Source: Mycobacterium gordonae (GTDB lineage Bacteria > Actinomycetota > Actinomycetes > Mycobacteriales > Mycobacteriaceae). From it: DNA of 64,000 nt. The stretch's first letter is position 1. Each line of letters opens with the position of its first letter. The notes below the pieces were generated by a model. The model was not told where the DNA came from. It saw nothing but the letters and a program-made list of their open reading frames with translations, and made no database searches. Shown here piece by piece: positions 1 through 9,358 of the stretch. The stretch lies in the NCBI RefSeq assembly GCF_017086405.1, contig NZ_CP070973.1, forward strand, positions 1,302,001 through 1,366,000, written 5' to 3'. The translations under genes and the position numbers were made by a program.

Positions 1-323
1 GCCCGGACAACGTGATCATCACCATCAAGCGGGCCAAGGGGCCGCTCGTCTTCGACCTGGGGATCTGCCTGGTGCTGGTCGCATTGCCGACGCTGGCCCT
101 ATTCGTGGCCATTCAGATGCTGACCGGTCGTCGGAAGTTTCTGCCGCCTTTTTCCACCTGGTATGCCGCGATGCTGTTCGCGGTCGTGCCGTTGCGCAAC
201 ATCCTGCCCGGTTCCCCGCCCGCCGGTTCGTGGGTAGACCAGGCCGTGGTGATCTGGGTGCTGATCGGCCTCGCGACCGCGCTGATCCTCTACATCCTGG
301 CCTGGCACCGGCAAGGGGACTGA
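1..323 (+). CDS. DUF4436 family membrane protein, C-terminal part (5' cut by window edge)
   Basis: The reading frame is open from the first bases to TGA at 321-323, so the start lies upstream. The visible ~106 residues contain two hydrophobic helices either side of a conserved segment with GRRKFLPP and FAVVPLRNILPG. The same segment occurs in the two DUF4436 genes at the right end of the window (DRRKFQPP, FAVIPLRNALPD), which identifies the family. The function of DUF4436 is not known; the protein is probably an inner-membrane protein with a large N-terminal extracytoplasmic domain. It corresponds in position to M. tuberculosis Rv0713, which also precedes rplN (from memory). Confidence 0.85.
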   Translation, partial: PDNVIITIKRAKGPLVFDLGICLVLVALPTLALFVAIQMLTGRRKFLPPFSTWYAAMLFAVVPLRNILPGSPPAGSWVDQAVVIWVLIGLATALILYILAWHRQGD

Positions 324-520
324 CGCGAATTTGGTGCTGCGCTGGGTGTCCCCTAGACTCTAGGGGTTGCCTTGGGCAGACCTCGGCTGGCTCGTGCGAA
401 GCGGGAGTCAGCCCCGCGTGCCTTTCGGTGACAAACAGTTTTTCAAGACCGCGCACGTCAGGTGCTCATTGAGCTTGCGTTTCGCCTGCCGCGCACACGT
501 CCACCAGGTCAGGAGATCGA
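324..520 (+). promoter_or_regulatory. Leader region upstream of the spc ribosomal operon
   Basis: About 200 bases without a gene. It must carry the promoter and leader for rplN, because the gene before it is unrelated. It contains a near-perfect CTAG-centred palindrome (350-366) and a good ribosome-binding site AGGAG at 511-515 for the GTG at 521. I could not assign -35/-10 boxes with confidence. Confidence 0.4.
350..366. repeat. 17-bp palindrome with two CTAG cores
   Basis: Arms CCCCTAGA and TCTAGGGG are exact reverse complements around one central base. It lies 27 bases after the DUF4436 stop and 154 bases before rplN. It could be an operator, or a small terminator hairpin for the upstream gene; there is no T-run after it, which argues against a classical intrinsic terminator. 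CTAG is a rare tetranucleotide in GC-rich genomes, so two copies in one palindrome stand out. Confidence 0.6.
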
Positions 521-889
521 GTGATTCAGCAGGAATCGCGGCTGAAGGTCGCCGACAACACCGGCGCCAAGGAGATCTTGTGCATCCGCGTGCTCGGCGG
601 CTCGTCGCGACGCTATGCCGGCATCGGCGACATCATCGTCGCCACGGTGAAAGACGCCATCCCGGGCGGCAACGTCAAACGGGGTGATGTCGTGAAGGCC
701 GTCGTGGTGCGCACCGTCAAGGAGCGCAGGCGCCCGGACGGCAGCTACATCAAGTTCGACGAGAACGCCGCGGTGATCATCAAGCCCGACAACGACCCGC
801 GCGGCACCCGCATCTTCGGACCGGTGGGCCGTGAGTTGCGGGAGAAGAAGTTCATGAAGATCATCTCGCTCGCCCCGGAGGTGTTGTAA
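521..889 (+). CDS. rplN: 50S ribosomal protein L14 (uL14)
   Basis: 122 residues, the usual length for uL14, opening [18 protein letters not shown], a diagnostic start for the family. It binds 23S rRNA at the subunit interface and forms bridge B8 with the 30S subunit. The GTG start is chosen because AGGAG lies 5 bases upstream and the conserved N-terminus begins exactly there. It is the first gene of the spc-type operon; rplX follows with no gap after the TAA. In this lineage the operon is separated from the S10 operon by other genes, here a DUF4436 gene. Confidence 0.98.
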   Translation: MIQQESRLKVADNTGAKEILCIRVLGGSSRRYAGIGDIIVATVKDAIPGGNVKRGDVVKAVVVRTVKERRRPDGSYIKFDENAAVIIKPDNDPRGTRIFGPVGRELREKKFMKIISLAPEVL

Positions 890-1207
890 GTGAAGGTCCA
901 CAAAGGCGACACCGTGCTGGTCATCGCCGGCAAAGATAAAGGGGCCAAGGGCAAGGTGATCCAGGCCTACCCGGACCGCAACAGGGTGTTGGTCGAAGGC
1001 GTCAACCGGATCAAGAAGCACACGGCGATCTCGACCAATCAGCGCGGCGCGCGCTCGGGTGGCATCGTCACCCAGGAAGCGCCGATCCACGTGTCCAACG
1101 TGATGGTCGTCGACTCCGACGGCAAGCCCACCCGCATCGGTTACCGCGTGGACGAAGAGACCGGCAAGCGGGTCCGCATCTCCAAGCGCAACGGCAAGGA
1201 CATCTGA
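890..1207 (+). CDS. rplX: 50S ribosomal protein L24 (uL24)
   Basis: 105 residues with the N-terminal KOW motif ([19 protein letters not shown], about residues 4-22). uL24 is an early assembly initiator of the large subunit and sits near the exit tunnel. The GTG start directly follows the rplN stop, so translation is probably coupled. Length and sequence are typical, with nothing unusual. Confidence 0.98.
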   Translation: MKVHKGDTVLVIAGKDKGAKGKVIQAYPDRNRVLVEGVNRIKKHTAISTNQRGARSGGIVTQEAPIHVSNVMVVDSDGKPTRIGYRVDEETGKRVRISKRNGKDI

Positions 1208-1209
1208 CG

Positions 1210-1773
1210 ATGACTACTGCAGAGAAGACGCAGCCGCGCCTGAAAGAGCGGTATCGCAACGAAATCCGCGACGCCCTGCACAAGCAGTTCGGCTATCGCA
1301 ACGTCATGCAGATCCCCACGGTGACCAAGGTTGTGGTCAACATGGGAGTAGGCGAGGCGGCTCGCGACGCCAAGTTGATCAACGGCGCCGTCAACGACCT
1401 GTCGCTGATCACCGGACAGCGGCCGGAGATCCGCAAGGCGCGCAAGTCGATCGCGCAGTTCAAGTTGCGCGAGGGCATGCCGATCGGCGCGCGGGTCACC
1501 CTGCGCGGCGACCGGATGTGGGAGTTCCTGGACCGGCTCACCTCGATCGCGCTGCCCCGTATCCGTGACTTCCGTGGGTTGTCACCCAAGCAGTTCGACG
1601 GTGTCGGCAACTACACCTTCGGCCTCGCCGAGCAGTCGGTGTTCCACGAGATCGACGTGGACAAGATCGACCGGGTCCGCGGCATGGACATCAGCGTCGT
1701 CACCTCGGCGACGACCGACGACGAAGGACGAGCGCTGTTGCGGGCCCTCGGCTTTCCCTTCAAGGAGAACTGA
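1210..1773 (+). CDS. rplE: 50S ribosomal protein L5 (uL5)
   Basis: 187 residues. It binds 5S rRNA and contacts P-site tRNA. Recognisable family segments are the N-terminal [20 protein letters not shown] and the central [20 protein letters not shown]. The ATG follows the rplX stop by 2 bases. The gene is co-transcribed with the rest of the spc operon; length matches the family (about 180-187). Confidence 0.98.
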   Translation: MTTAEKTQPRLKERYRNEIRDALHKQFGYRNVMQIPTVTKVVVNMGVGEAARDAKLINGAVNDLSLITGQRPEIRKARKSIAQFKLREGMPIGARVTLRGDRMWEFLDRLTSIALPRIRDFRGLSPKQFDGVGNYTFGLAEQSVFHEIDVDKIDRVRGMDISVVTSATTDDEGRALLRALGFPFKEN

Positions 1774-1777
1774 GCAG

Positions 1778-1963
1778 ATGGCGAAGAAGGCACTGGTCAA
1801 TAAAGCCAACCGCAAGCCGAAGTTCGCGGTGCGCGGCTACACACGCTGCAGCAAGTGCGGCCGTCCGCGTGCGGTGTTCCGCAAGTTCGGGCTGTGCCGG
1901 ATCTGCTTGCGCGAGATGGCGCATGCGGGCGAGTTGCCCGGCGTGCAGAAGAGCAGTTGGTGA
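1778..1963 (+). CDS. rpsN: 30S ribosomal protein S14 type Z (zinc-binding)
   Basis: 61 residues from ATG at 1778, 4 bases after rplE. It carries a CxxC...CxxC zinc ribbon at Cys24, Cys27, Cys40 and Cys43, so this is the short zinc-containing (C+) S14. It binds the 3' domain of 16S rRNA in the 30S head. Mycobacteria also keep a zinc-free S14 paralogue elsewhere, expressed under zinc limitation through Zur; this is the zinc-replete version. Confidence 0.97.
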   Translation: MAKKALVNKANRKPKFAVRGYTRCSKCGRPRAVFRKFGLCRICLREMAHAGELPGVQKSSW

Positions 1964-1983
1964 CAGGACACAGGGACTAAACC

Positions 1984-2382
1984 ATGACGATGACGGATCC
2001 GATCGCAGACTTCTTGACGCGTCTGCGCAACGCCAACTCGGCCTACCACGACGAAGTGACCTTGCCGCACTCCAAGATCAAGGCCAACATCGCCCAGATC
2101 CTCAAGAGCGAGGGTTACATCACCGACTTCCGCACCGAGGATGCCCGGGTCGGTAAGTCGCTGGTCGTGCAGCTCAAGTACGGGCCCAGCCGGGAGCGCA
2201 GCATCGCGGGCCTGAAGCGGGTGTCCAAGCCCGGCTTGCGGGTGTACGCGAAGTCCACCAATCTGCCGCGGGTGCTGGGAGGCCTTGGCGTCGCGATCAT
2301 TTCGACGTCGTCCGGTCTGCTCACCGACCGTCAGGCAGCCAGACAGGGCGTGGGCGGCGAAGTCCTCGCTTATGTCTGGTAG
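1984..2382 (+). CDS. rpsH: 30S ribosomal protein S8 (uS8)
   Basis: 132 residues starting [20 protein letters not shown], the typical S8 N-terminus, and ending GGEVLAYVW as in the family. S8 binds the central domain of 16S rRNA. In E. coli S8 is the translational repressor of the spc operon, binding near the L5 start; whether that holds in mycobacteria is not shown by the sequence. Confidence 0.98.
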   Translation: MTMTDPIADFLTRLRNANSAYHDEVTLPHSKIKANIAQILKSEGYITDFRTEDARVGKSLVVQLKYGPSRERSIAGLKRVSKPGLRVYAKSTNLPRVLGGLGVAIISTSSGLLTDRQAARQGVGGEVLAYVW

Positions 2383-2417
2383 GGGCCTGGAAGAGCAGGG
2401 CGAGAGGAACTCAAACG

Positions 2418-2957
2418 ATGTCGCGTATTGGTAAGCAACCGGTTCCGGTTCCCGCCGGAGTCGACGTAACGATCGAGGGTCAGAACGTCTCGGTGAAGGG
2501 CCCCAAGGGCACCCTGGAACTGACCGTGGCCGAGCCGATCACGGTGTCCCGCAACGACGATGGCGCCATCGTGGTTGCCCGTCCGAACGACGAGCGGCAA
2601 AACCGTTCGCTGCACGGGCTGTCGCGCACCCTGGTGGCCAACCTGGTCACGGGTGTGACGGAGGGTTACACCACCAAGATGGAGATCTACGGGGTGGGTT
2701 ACCGCGTGCAGCTCAAGGGCAGCAACCTGGAGTTCGCGCTCGGCTACAGCCACCCGGTGGTGATCGAGGCACCGGACGGCATCACGTTTGCCGTGCAGGC
2801 TCCGACGAAATTCACGGTCACTGGGATCGACAAGCAGAAGGTCGGCCAGATCTCGGCGAACATCCGCCGTCTGCGCCGCCCCGACCCGTACAAGGGTAAG
2901 GGCGTGCGTTACGAGGGTGAGCAGATCCGCCGCAAGGTCGGAAAGACAGGTAAGTAG
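2418..2957 (+). CDS. rplF: 50S ribosomal protein L6 (uL6)
   Basis: 179 residues opening [19 protein letters not shown], the family hallmark, with two repeated alpha/beta domains and the C-terminal signature [16 protein letters not shown]. It sits near the factor-binding centre of the 50S subunit. ATG is 35 bases after rpsH, preceded by a purine-rich GAGAGGAA ribosome-binding site. Confidence 0.98.
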   Translation: MSRIGKQPVPVPAGVDVTIEGQNVSVKGPKGTLELTVAEPITVSRNDDGAIVVARPNDERQNRSLHGLSRTLVANLVTGVTEGYTTKMEIYGVGYRVQLKGSNLEFALGYSHPVVIEAPDGITFAVQAPTKFTVTGIDKQKVGQISANIRRLRRPDPYKGKGVRYEGEQIRRKVGKTGK

Positions 2958-2959
2958 TC

Positions 2960-3361
2960 ATGGCGCAATCACAGGCTGAAGCGCAGAAGCCCGTGGGGCA
3001 GAGCGTATCCGCGACCCGCCGGGTCTCGCGGATACGCCGGCACGCACGGCTGCGCAAGAAGATCTCCGGCACCGCCGAACGTCCCCGGCTGGTGGTCAAC
3101 CGGTCGTCTCGGCACATTCACGTGCAGTTGGTGAATGACCTGAACGGCACCACCGTGGCCGCGGCTTCGTCGATCGAAGCCGACGTGCGCGGTTTGGATG
3201 GGGACAAGAAGGCCCGTAGCGTGCGGGTTGGGCAGCTGATCGCCGAGCGGGCCAAGGCTGCCGGCGTCGACTCCGTGGTCTTCGACCGCGGCGGGTACAC
3301 CTACGGCGGACGGATTGCGGCATTGGCCGATGCTGCCCGCGAGAACGGATTGCAATTCTGA
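2960..3361 (+). CDS. rplR: 50S ribosomal protein L18 (uL18)
   Basis: 133 residues; binds 5S rRNA together with L5 and L25. The C-terminal motif [20 protein letters not shown] is diagnostic. The first ~25 residues are a basic, family-variable extension common in actinobacteria. ATG follows the rplF stop by 2 bases. Confidence 0.98.
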   Translation: MAQSQAEAQKPVGQSVSATRRVSRIRRHARLRKKISGTAERPRLVVNRSSRHIHVQLVNDLNGTTVAAASSIEADVRGLDGDKKARSVRVGQLIAERAKAAGVDSVVFDRGGYTYGGRIAALADAARENGLQF

Positions 3362-3398
3362 TGAGCAGCATCAGCCTGATGAACGGAAGGACCGCATA

Positions 3399-4073
3399 AT
3401 GGCGGAACAGTCCGCTGGGGGGCAGGGCCCCGACAGCCGCGACGGCCGCGACGGTCGTGACGGACGGGGCCGCCGCGACGGTGGCGGTCGTGGCGGTCGC
3501 GACCGCGACCGGGACGGCGACAAGAGCAACTACCTGGAGCGGGTCGTCGCGATCAACCGCGTGTCCAAGGTGGTCAAGGGTGGTCGGCGATTCAGCTTTA
3601 CCGCTCTGGTCATCGTCGGTGACGGCAACGGCATGGTCGGCGTCGGTTATGGCAAGGCTAAAGAGGTTCCGGCCGCGATCGCCAAGGGCGTCGAGGAGGC
3701 GCGCAAGGGCTTCTTCCGGGTGCCGCTGATCCGCGGGACCATCACACACCCGGTACAGGGCGAGGCCGCCGCCGGCGTCGTGTTGCTGCGCCCGGCTAGC
3801 CCGGGTACCGGTGTCATCGCCGGTGGTGCGGCGCGTGCGGTGCTGGAATGCGCTGGCGTGCACGACATCCTGGCCAAGTCGCTGGGTAGCGACAACGCGA
3901 TCAACGTGGTGCACGCGACCGTAGCCGCGTTGAAGATGTTGCAGCGTCCCGAAGAGGTCGCCGCTCGCCGCGGCCTGCCCATCGAGGACGTCGCCCCGGC
4001 CGGCATGCTCAAGGCCCGTCGCGAAAGTGACGCGCTGGCCGCCGCCGCGGCGCGGGAGGGAACGGCACAATGA
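3399..4073 (+). CDS. rpsE: 30S ribosomal protein S5 (uS5)
   Basis: 224 residues from ATG at 3399, chosen because GGAAGG lies just upstream and the protein then opens MAEQSAGG like other mycobacterial S5 proteins. Residues 1-40 form a low-complexity Arg/Asp/Gly tail ([12 protein letters not shown]...), followed by the double-stranded RNA-binding-like domain ([18 protein letters not shown], about 45-62) and the C-terminal domain. S5 helps maintain decoding accuracy and helicase activity at the mRNA entry site. The long acidic/basic N-terminal tail is characteristic of mycobacteria. Confidence 0.97.
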   Translation: MAEQSAGGQGPDSRDGRDGRDGRGRRDGGGRGGRDRDRDGDKSNYLERVVAINRVSKVVKGGRRFSFTALVIVGDGNGMVGVGYGKAKEVPAAIAKGVEEARKGFFRVPLIRGTITHPVQGEAAAGVVLLRPASPGTGVIAGGAARAVLECAGVHDILAKSLGSDNAINVVHATVAALKMLQRPEEVAARRGLPIEDVAPAGMLKARRESDALAAAAAREGTAQ

Positions 4074-4267
4074 GCCAGTTGAAGATCACCCAGGTGCGCA
4101 GCACGATCGGTGCGCGCTGGAAGCAGCGCGAGAGCCTGCGCACGCTGGGTCTGCGCAAGATTCGCCACTCGGTGATCCGCGAAGACAACCCGCAGACCCG
4201 CGGGTTGATCGCCGTGGTGAACCACCTGGTTGAGGTGGAGTCGGCGCCCGAAGGGAAGACACAGTGA
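4070..4267 (+). CDS. rpmD: 50S ribosomal protein L30 (uL30)
   Basis: 65 residues. Typical L30 sequence ([24 protein letters not shown]). Its ATG overlaps the rpsE stop in an ATGA junction, indicating translational coupling. It ends in a GTGA overlap with rplO. Confidence 0.97.
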   Translation: MSQLKITQVRSTIGARWKQRESLRTLGLRKIRHSVIREDNPQTRGLIAVVNHLVEVESAPEGKTQ

Positions 4268-4704
4268 CTATCAAGCTGCACGACCTGCGGCCTGCGCCCG
4301 GGTCCAAGACCGCACGCACCCGAGTCGGCCGCGGTGAGGGGTCCAAGGGCAAGACGGCCGGCCGCGGCACCAAGGGTACGAAGGCCCGCAAGAACGTTCC
4401 GGCGACCTTCGAGGGTGGGCAGATGCCCATCCACATGCGGCTGCCCAAGCTGAAGGGCTTTCGCAACCGGTTCCGCACCGAGTACCAGGTCGTCAACGTC
4501 GCCGATATCAACCGGTTGTTCCCCGAGGGCGGCACGGTCGGCATCGACGAGTTGGTGGCCAAGGGCGCGGTTCGCAAGAACGTGTTGGTCAAGGTGCTCG
4601 GCGACGGCAAGCTGACCGTCAACGTCGATGTGACCGCGCACAAGTTCAGCGGTAGCGCGCGGGAGAAGATCACCGCGGCCGGCGGCAGCGCCACCGAGCT
4701 GTAG
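4264..4704 (+). CDS. rplO: 50S ribosomal protein L15 (uL15)
   Basis: 146 residues with the basic glycine-rich N-terminus of L15 ([20 protein letters not shown], about residues 20-39). It binds 23S rRNA during late assembly. GTG start overlaps the rpmD stop. It is the last gene of this block: in many bacteria secY follows directly, but here about 18 kb of other genes intervene. Confidence 0.98.
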   Translation: MTIKLHDLRPAPGSKTARTRVGRGEGSKGKTAGRGTKGTKARKNVPATFEGGQMPIHMRLPKLKGFRNRFRTEYQVVNVADINRLFPEGGTVGIDELVAKGAVRKNVLVKVLGDGKLTVNVDVTAHKFSGSAREKITAAGGSATEL

Positions 4705-4725
4705 TATCGCGACTGCTCGCCCAAG

Positions 4726-5652
4726 TTAGCTCAGCCGCGGAATCACCTCTGCGGCAAGGCGTTCCATCTGCTCGCGGTCCTCTGCGACGTTCTCGCCGAC
4801 AGGATTGAACAGCAGCATCTGAGCGCCGGCATACATCACCTCACGCAGACCGCGGATGACGTCCTTGGGCGTGCCGTAGACCGGAACCTCGTCGATGCCG
4901 GCCATGTTCGCGTAGATGCGACGCAACCCGGCGAGCACGCGTTCACGGGCCCGGTCGGCGTCGTCGTCGATCATCAGATACACGCGCTTGCCGATCGTGA
5001 AGCCCGCCGGGTCCTTCTGTTGGTCGGCGAGTTCGCGGCGCACGATCTGCACCGCTTCGGCGAAGTCCGCCGTGGACGACGAGCCGGCGCCGAGAAAGGC
5101 GTCACCGTGCCGAACCGCCCGGGCCAGCGCCTTGGGTGCCAGCCCGCCGAACCAGATCGGTGGGTGGGGCCGCTGCACCGGTTTGGGCTGGATCGGCAGG
5201 TCCTCGACATCACGGAACCTCCCGTGAAACGTCACCCGGGGCTCGTCGGACCACGCCGCCTTCATCAACTGAAGGCCTTCGGTGAAATAGCTGACGAAGC
5301 TGTCCTTGTCCACGCCGAAGGCGGCGAACCGGCGGCGGCCACCGCCTGCGGCGACCCCGATATCGAGCCGACCGTGGCTGAGACGGTCGACGGCGGTGAT
5401 CGCCGAGGCCAACTGCAGCGGGTCGTGCAGCGAGGTCACCAGGACGGCGACCCCCAGGCGGAGCCGCTGAGTGCAGGCCGCCGCGTAAGCGAGCAGTTCC
5501 AGGGGTGCGAGCAGCGGCGCGTCGCCGATGATCTGCTCGAGCACCCAGCCGCCCTCGAATCCGAGCTGCTCCGCACGCGCGAGATACGAACGCAGCCCAT
5601 CGGCGTCGAACTCGCCGGAGTTGAGTTGGGGGATAGCAATCGAATACCTCAC
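4726..5652 (-). CDS. LLM-class F420-dependent oxidoreductase
   Basis: 308 residues from GTG at 5652 (VRYSIAIPQLNSGEF). The luciferase-like TIM-barrel family is shown by the N-terminal strand, RLRLGVAVLVTSLHDPLQLA (about 70-90), GRLDIGVAAGGGRRRFAAFG and the IWFGGLAPKALARA segment. Such enzymes usually use reduced F420 as hydride donor or acceptor; the substrate is unknown. The start is supported by a leaderless-type -10 (TACGGT, reverse strand 5665-5660) 7 bases before GTG. It is convergent with rplO and divergent from sppA. A longer frame upstream exists but would overlap the sppA coding region. Confidence 0.88.
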   Translation of the reverse strand: MRYSIAIPQLNSGEFDADGLRSYLARAEQLGFEGGWVLEQIIGDAPLLAPLELLAYAAACTQRLRLGVAVLVTSLHDPLQLASAITAVDRLSHGRLDIGVAAGGGRRRFAAFGVDKDSFVSYFTEGLQLMKAAWSDEPRVTFHGRFRDVEDLPIQPKPVQRPHPPIWFGGLAPKALARAVRHGDAFLGAGSSSTADFAEAVQIVRRELADQQKDPAGFTIGKRVYLMIDDDADRARERVLAGLRRIYANMAGIDEVPVYGTPKDVIRGLREVMYAGAQMLLFNPVGENVAEDREQMERLAAEVIPRLS

Positions 5653-5659
5653 GGGCTCC

Positions 5660-5694
5660 ACCGTACGGGCCGGGTTCGCGCCGGTCGGTAGGCT
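5660..5694. promoter_or_regulatory. Divergent promoter pair, both predicted leaderless
   Basis: On the minus strand TACGGT (5665-5660) stands 7 bases before the LLM GTG at 5652. On the plus strand TAGGCT (5689-5694) stands 6 bases before the sppA ATG at 5701. Both fit the mycobacterial TANNNT -10 with the first transcribed base at or next to the start codon. The two boxes are only 23 bases apart, so the polymerases probably compete. Confidence 0.6.
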
Positions 5695-5700
5695 GCAAAG

Positions 5701-7488
5701 ATGTTCGCGTTTTTTCCTTCGCTGCCCGGCGTTAACGATGTGCGCTCCCTGTTCGACCGGGTCGACACCGCCCGGCACCACGGTGTGCCCAACGGTTGTG
5801 TGCTGGAAATGAATCTGCGCAGCACGCCGCCGGAGACCACCGGCTTCGACCCGTTGACCATCATCACCGGCGGTGGACGGCAGATGTCGCTACGCGAGAC
5901 CGTTGCCACGATCCATCGCGCCGCCGAGGACCCACGGGTCGCGGGGCTGATCGCCCGCGTGCAGCTACCGCCTTCGCCGATCGGGGCGGTCCAGGAATTG
6001 CGCGATGCCATCGCGGCATTCAGCGCCGTCAAACCGTCGGTGGCGTGGGCGGAAACCTTCCCGGGCACGCTGTCTTACTACCTAGCCTCAGCTTTCCGGG
6101 AGATCTGGATGCAGCCCTCCGGCGGTGTGGGTCTGATCGGCTTCGCGGCCAATGCGATGTTCCTGCGCGACGCACTGGACAAGGCGGGGGTCGAGGCCCA
6201 GTTCGTCGCACGGGGCGAATACAAATCTGCGGCAAACCTTTTCACCGAAGGCGGCTTCACCGATGCCCACCGCGAAGCGGTCACCCGCATGCTGGAGAGC
6301 CTGCAGGGTCAGGTGTGGCAGGCGGTGGCCGAGTCGCGTGACATCGCCGTCGACGCGCTCGACGAATTGGCCGACCGCGCTCCGCTGATGCGCGATGACG
6401 CCGTGGCCTCCGGGCTGGTCGACCGCATCGGCTTCCGCGACGAGGCATACGCGCGCATGGCCGAACTGGTCGGCGACGGGTCCGCAGACGAGGACAACGA
6501 CGCCGAGGAGAAGCCGCCCAGGATGTATCTGGCCCGCTATGCGGGTTCGGCCCGGCCACGCCTGGCGCCGCCGGTGCCTGCCATTCCGGGCCGACGGGGG
6601 AAGCCCACCATCGCCGTGGTCACTGTCGAAGGGGCGATCGTCAACGGCCGTGGCGGGCTGCAGGGCGTGCCGTTCGGTCCGTCCAATGCCGGCGGTGACA
6701 CCATCGCGGCCGCATTGCGCGAGGTGGTGGCCGACGATTCGGTGTCCGCGATCGTGGTCCGGGTAGACAGTCCCGGTGGTTCGGTGACGGCATCGGAGAC
6801 CATCTGGCGGGAGGTCAAACGAGCCCGCGAACGGGGCAAGCCGGTGGTGGCGTCGATGGGATCGGTCGCCGCTTCCGGTGGCTACTACGTCTCGATGGCC
6901 GCGGACGCGATCGTTGCCAACCCGGGCACGATCACCGGCTCGATCGGAGTCATCACCGGGAAGCTGGTGGTTCGCGATCTCAAGGAGCGGCTGGGTGTGG
7001 GCTCGGACGCGGTGCGCACCAATGCGAACGCCGATGCCTGGTCGATAGACGCGCCGTTCACACCCGAGCAGCAAGCCCAGCAGGAAGCCGACGCCGACCT
7101 GTTCTACACCGACTTCGTGCAACGCGTGGCCGAAGGCCGGAATCTGACCACCAAAGACGTGGATAACGTTGCGCGAGGCCGAGTTTGGACCGGAGTCGAC
7201 GCGCTCGAACGTGGTCTGGTCGACGAGCTCGGTGGCCTTCGGGCGGCGGTGCGCCGCGCGAAGGTACTGGCCGGACTGGACCCGGACACCGAAGTTCGGT
7301 TGCTGAGCTACCCAGGCTCGTCACTGCTCGACATGCTGCGACCGCGCGCGTCGTCACAGCCGGGGGCGGCTTCGCTGCCGGAGGCCGTCGGTGCGCTGCT
7401 CACCCGCTCGGTGGCGGGAGTAGTCGAGCAGTTCGAGCAGACGATGACCGGTGCCAACGTGCTGTGGGTGGGGCAGGCCCGCTTCTGA
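5701..7488 (+). CDS. sppA: Signal peptide peptidase SppA (protease IV, S49 family, long form)
   Basis: 595 residues, the double-length form with an inactive-looking N-terminal half that supplies the lysine and a C-terminal half that supplies the serine. Candidate catalytic residues are Lys175 (GEYKSAANLF) and Ser392 (VAASGGYYVS), matching the Ser/Lys dyad of E. coli SppA. It degrades cleaved signal peptides at the membrane. No clear N-terminal membrane helix is visible, so association with the membrane may be peripheral. It corresponds to Rv0724. The promoter looks leaderless. It converges on the downstream methyltransferase with a 4-base gap. Confidence 0.93.
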   Translation: MFAFFPSLPGVNDVRSLFDRVDTARHHGVPNGCVLEMNLRSTPPETTGFDPLTIITGGGRQMSLRETVATIHRAAEDPRVAGLIARVQLPPSPIGAVQELRDAIAAFSAVKPSVAWAETFPGTLSYYLASAFREIWMQPSGGVGLIGFAANAMFLRDALDKAGVEAQFVARGEYKSAANLFTEGGFTDAHREAVTRMLESLQGQVWQAVAESRDIAVDALDELADRAPLMRDDAVASGLVDRIGFRDEAYARMAELVGDGSADEDNDAEEKPPRMYLARYAGSARPRLAPPVPAIPGRRGKPTIAVVTVEGAIVNGRGGLQGVPFGPSNAGGDTIAAALREVVADDSVSAIVVRVDSPGGSVTASETIWREVKRARERGKPVVASMGSVAASGGYYVSMAADAIVANPGTITGSIGVITGKLVVRDLKERLGVGSDAVRTNANADAWSIDAPFTPEQQAQQEADADLFYTDFVQRVAEGRNLTTKDVDNVARGRVWTGVDALERGLVDELGGLRAAVRRAKVLAGLDPDTEVRLLSYPGSSLLDMLRPRASSQPGAASLPEAVGALLTRSVAGVVEQFEQTMTGANVLWVGQARF

Positions 7489-7492
7489 GCCG

Positions 7493-8407
7493 TTACGGGC
7501 ACAGCCGCCCGCTGATGAAGATGATCTCGCCCAGCGGGTCGTCATCGTCGGGACTGGGGATCGCCAAACCGTGCCGCTTGAACAGTTCGGTGCGGGTCAC
7601 CCCGGTCGCCTCCCAGCCCTTGTCGCGGAGATAGTCGACGACGTGGTTGCGCGACCCCGAGTACACCAGCGATGCCATATCGATGTCCAATCCGTGATTG
7701 CGGAATCGGCCGGACATCTCGCGTGCTTTCTCGGTGTCGAAATCGACTATGCCAGGAACGAACTCGGTCGCAACGGTGCTGCCCGCAGCGCTGAGCGCGG
7801 TGATGTTGTCGAACAGCCGGTCCTGGGCTTCCGGGGGAAGGTAGATCAGCAGGCCTTCGGCCAGCCACGCCGTCGGTTGTGAGGTGTCCAGACCGGCCTG
7901 CTCGAGTGCGTGGGGCCAGTCTCCGCGCAGGTCGATCGCCACGGTGCGCCGAATGGCCGTGGGTTCGGCCCCGATGTCGGCCAGGGTCGTCGTCTTGAAC
8001 TCGACCACCTGGGGTTGGTCGATCTCGTAGACCACTGTCCCGTCCGGCCAGGGCAACCGGTAGGCCCGCGCGTCCAACCCGGACGCCAGAATCACGACCT
8101 GGCGGACCCCGGCGTTGGTGGCCTCGGTGAAGTACTCGTCGAAGTACTTGGTGCGCACACCCATTCCGTTGATCATCGCCTGTACCCGTTCGGGCCTGAA
8201 GTCCTCGAGCGCCTCGGTTTCGAGCTTGCCGTCCACCATCTTGGTGAAGAAGTCCACGCCGACCGCGCGCACCAGCGGTTCGGCGAACGGATCCTTGATC
8301 AGGCCGTCGGGAGCCTTGGTCACCATCGCGCGCCCGGCCGCGACCATCGTCGCGGTGGCGCCGACGCTCGACGCGAGATCCCAGTTGTCGTCGTGAGCGC
8401 GTGGCAT
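7493..8407 (-). CDS. SAM-dependent methyltransferase, TIGR00027 / PPM1-LCMT family
   Basis: 304 residues from ATG at 8407 ([20 protein letters not shown]). The family hallmark is [19 protein letters not shown] at the N-terminus, [17 protein letters not shown] (about 104-120) as the SAM-binding motif, and [19 protein letters not shown]. Substrates of this large mycobacterial family are unknown. It resembles Rv0725c/Rv0726c, which sit at the same place. The open frame continues far upstream to 9133, but that part is antisense to the SDR gene and is ignored. Two further members lie at 20330 and 21256. Confidence 0.92.
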   Translation of the reverse strand: MPRAHDDNWDLASSVGATATMVAAGRAMVTKAPDGLIKDPFAEPLVRAVGVDFFTKMVDGKLETEALEDFRPERVQAMINGMGVRTKYFDEYFTEATNAGVRQVVILASGLDARAYRLPWPDGTVVYEIDQPQVVEFKTTTLADIGAEPTAIRRTVAIDLRGDWPHALEQAGLDTSQPTAWLAEGLLIYLPPEAQDRLFDNITALSAAGSTVATEFVPGIVDFDTEKAREMSGRFRNHGLDIDMASLVYSGSRNHVVDYLRDKGWEATGVTRTELFKRHGLAIPSPDDDDPLGEIIFISGRLCP

Positions 8408-8519
8408 GCGTGTCCTATCTGTCGCGGTTAGTGCCGTGTATACAACGTCCCACCGATCCGCGGCATTTCCGCCCCCCGAAATCGAGCCGACGACCTTGTT
8501 TTTGAGGCACGCTAAAGAG

Positions 8520-9305
8520 ATGGGTAACCCGACTTCTTCAGTTGGCCAGGTGGAAGGCAAGCGCGTGCTGATCACCGGCGCTTCGTCGGGAATCGGTGCG
8601 GCACTGGCCAGGGCGCTGGCCGACCGGGGCGCGGTGGTCGGGCTGGTCGCCCGTCGTGAGGACCGACTGGCGGGCGTCTTGGATGACTGCCGGGAAACCT
8701 CACCGGAGTCGGTGATGTGGGTCGCCGACCTCGCCGACGGCCTCACGGCCAGCAGGCTTGCGCTGCAAGCATGGCACGCCATGGGTGGGATCGACGTTCT
8801 GGTCAACAATGCCGCGATCCCGAAGCGGCGCAACGTGACGGCACTGAAACCGATCGAGGTGGAAGATGTTTTGCGGGTCAACTTCATCGCTCCGACGCGG
8901 TTGACGCTGGCCCTGTTGCCGCGGATGCTGGCGCGACGCACGGGCGCCGTGGTCAATGTTTCGAGCGTTGCCGGGCGATTGGGCATAGCCAACGAATCCG
9001 CATATTGCGCCAGTAAGTTCGCCCTGTGCGGCTGGAGCGAGTCGTTGGCGATCGACCTGGCGGGCTCCGGTGTCGCGGTGAAGTTGATTACGCTGGGCCC
9101 GGTCGACACGGAGATCTGGGACCAGCCCGACAACGAGCAGCCCGTCTACCGCGGACCCAAGGTCAGTCCGCAGGAGGTTGCCGAAGGCATCATCGCGGCA
9201 ATGCACAGCGATGGCTTCGAGCACTATCTGCCCGACCTGAAGGCGGTGGTTGATGCCAAGAACGCCGATGTCGACGCCTTCATCGCCGGCATGTCGAACC
9301 AGTGA
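8520..9305 (+). CDS. Short-chain dehydrogenase/reductase (SDR)
   Basis: 261 residues from ATG at 8520 ([20 protein letters not shown]). Rossmann motif TGASSGIG at 19-26, NNAA motif ([11 protein letters not shown]), catalytic Ser in NVSSVAGR, and the YxxxK pair Tyr162/Lys166. A classical SDR that oxidises or reduces an alcohol/ketone with NAD(P)(H); the substrate is not evident. In-frame codons upstream of 8520 overlap the divergent methyltransferase start and lack family similarity. The gene is followed by decayed DNA. Confidence 0.9.
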   Translation: MGNPTSSVGQVEGKRVLITGASSGIGAALARALADRGAVVGLVARREDRLAGVLDDCRETSPESVMWVADLADGLTASRLALQAWHAMGGIDVLVNNAAIPKRRNVTALKPIEVEDVLRVNFIAPTRLTLALLPRMLARRTGAVVNVSSVAGRLGIANESAYCASKFALCGWSESLAIDLAGSGVAVKLITLGPVDTEIWDQPDNEQPVYRGPKVSPQEVAEGIIAAMHSDGFEHYLPDLKAVVDAKNADVDAFIAGMSNQ

Positions 9306-9358
9306 GAGCACTGGTCTAGGGTGTGCCACCCGAGTCAGCGCCGGCCCCGGCGGACGGG

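Noticed and set aside
25..456. Minus-strand open frames over the DUF4436 tail and similar long shadows across ribosomal genes
   Set aside because: Arg/Pro/Ala-rich compositions and exact antisense overlap with recognised genes show that they are shadows of codon bias.
8408..9133. Upstream extension of the methyltransferase frame at 7493
   Set aside because: It is antisense to the intact SDR gene and has no methyltransferase similarity; GC-rich DNA often leaves such frames open.
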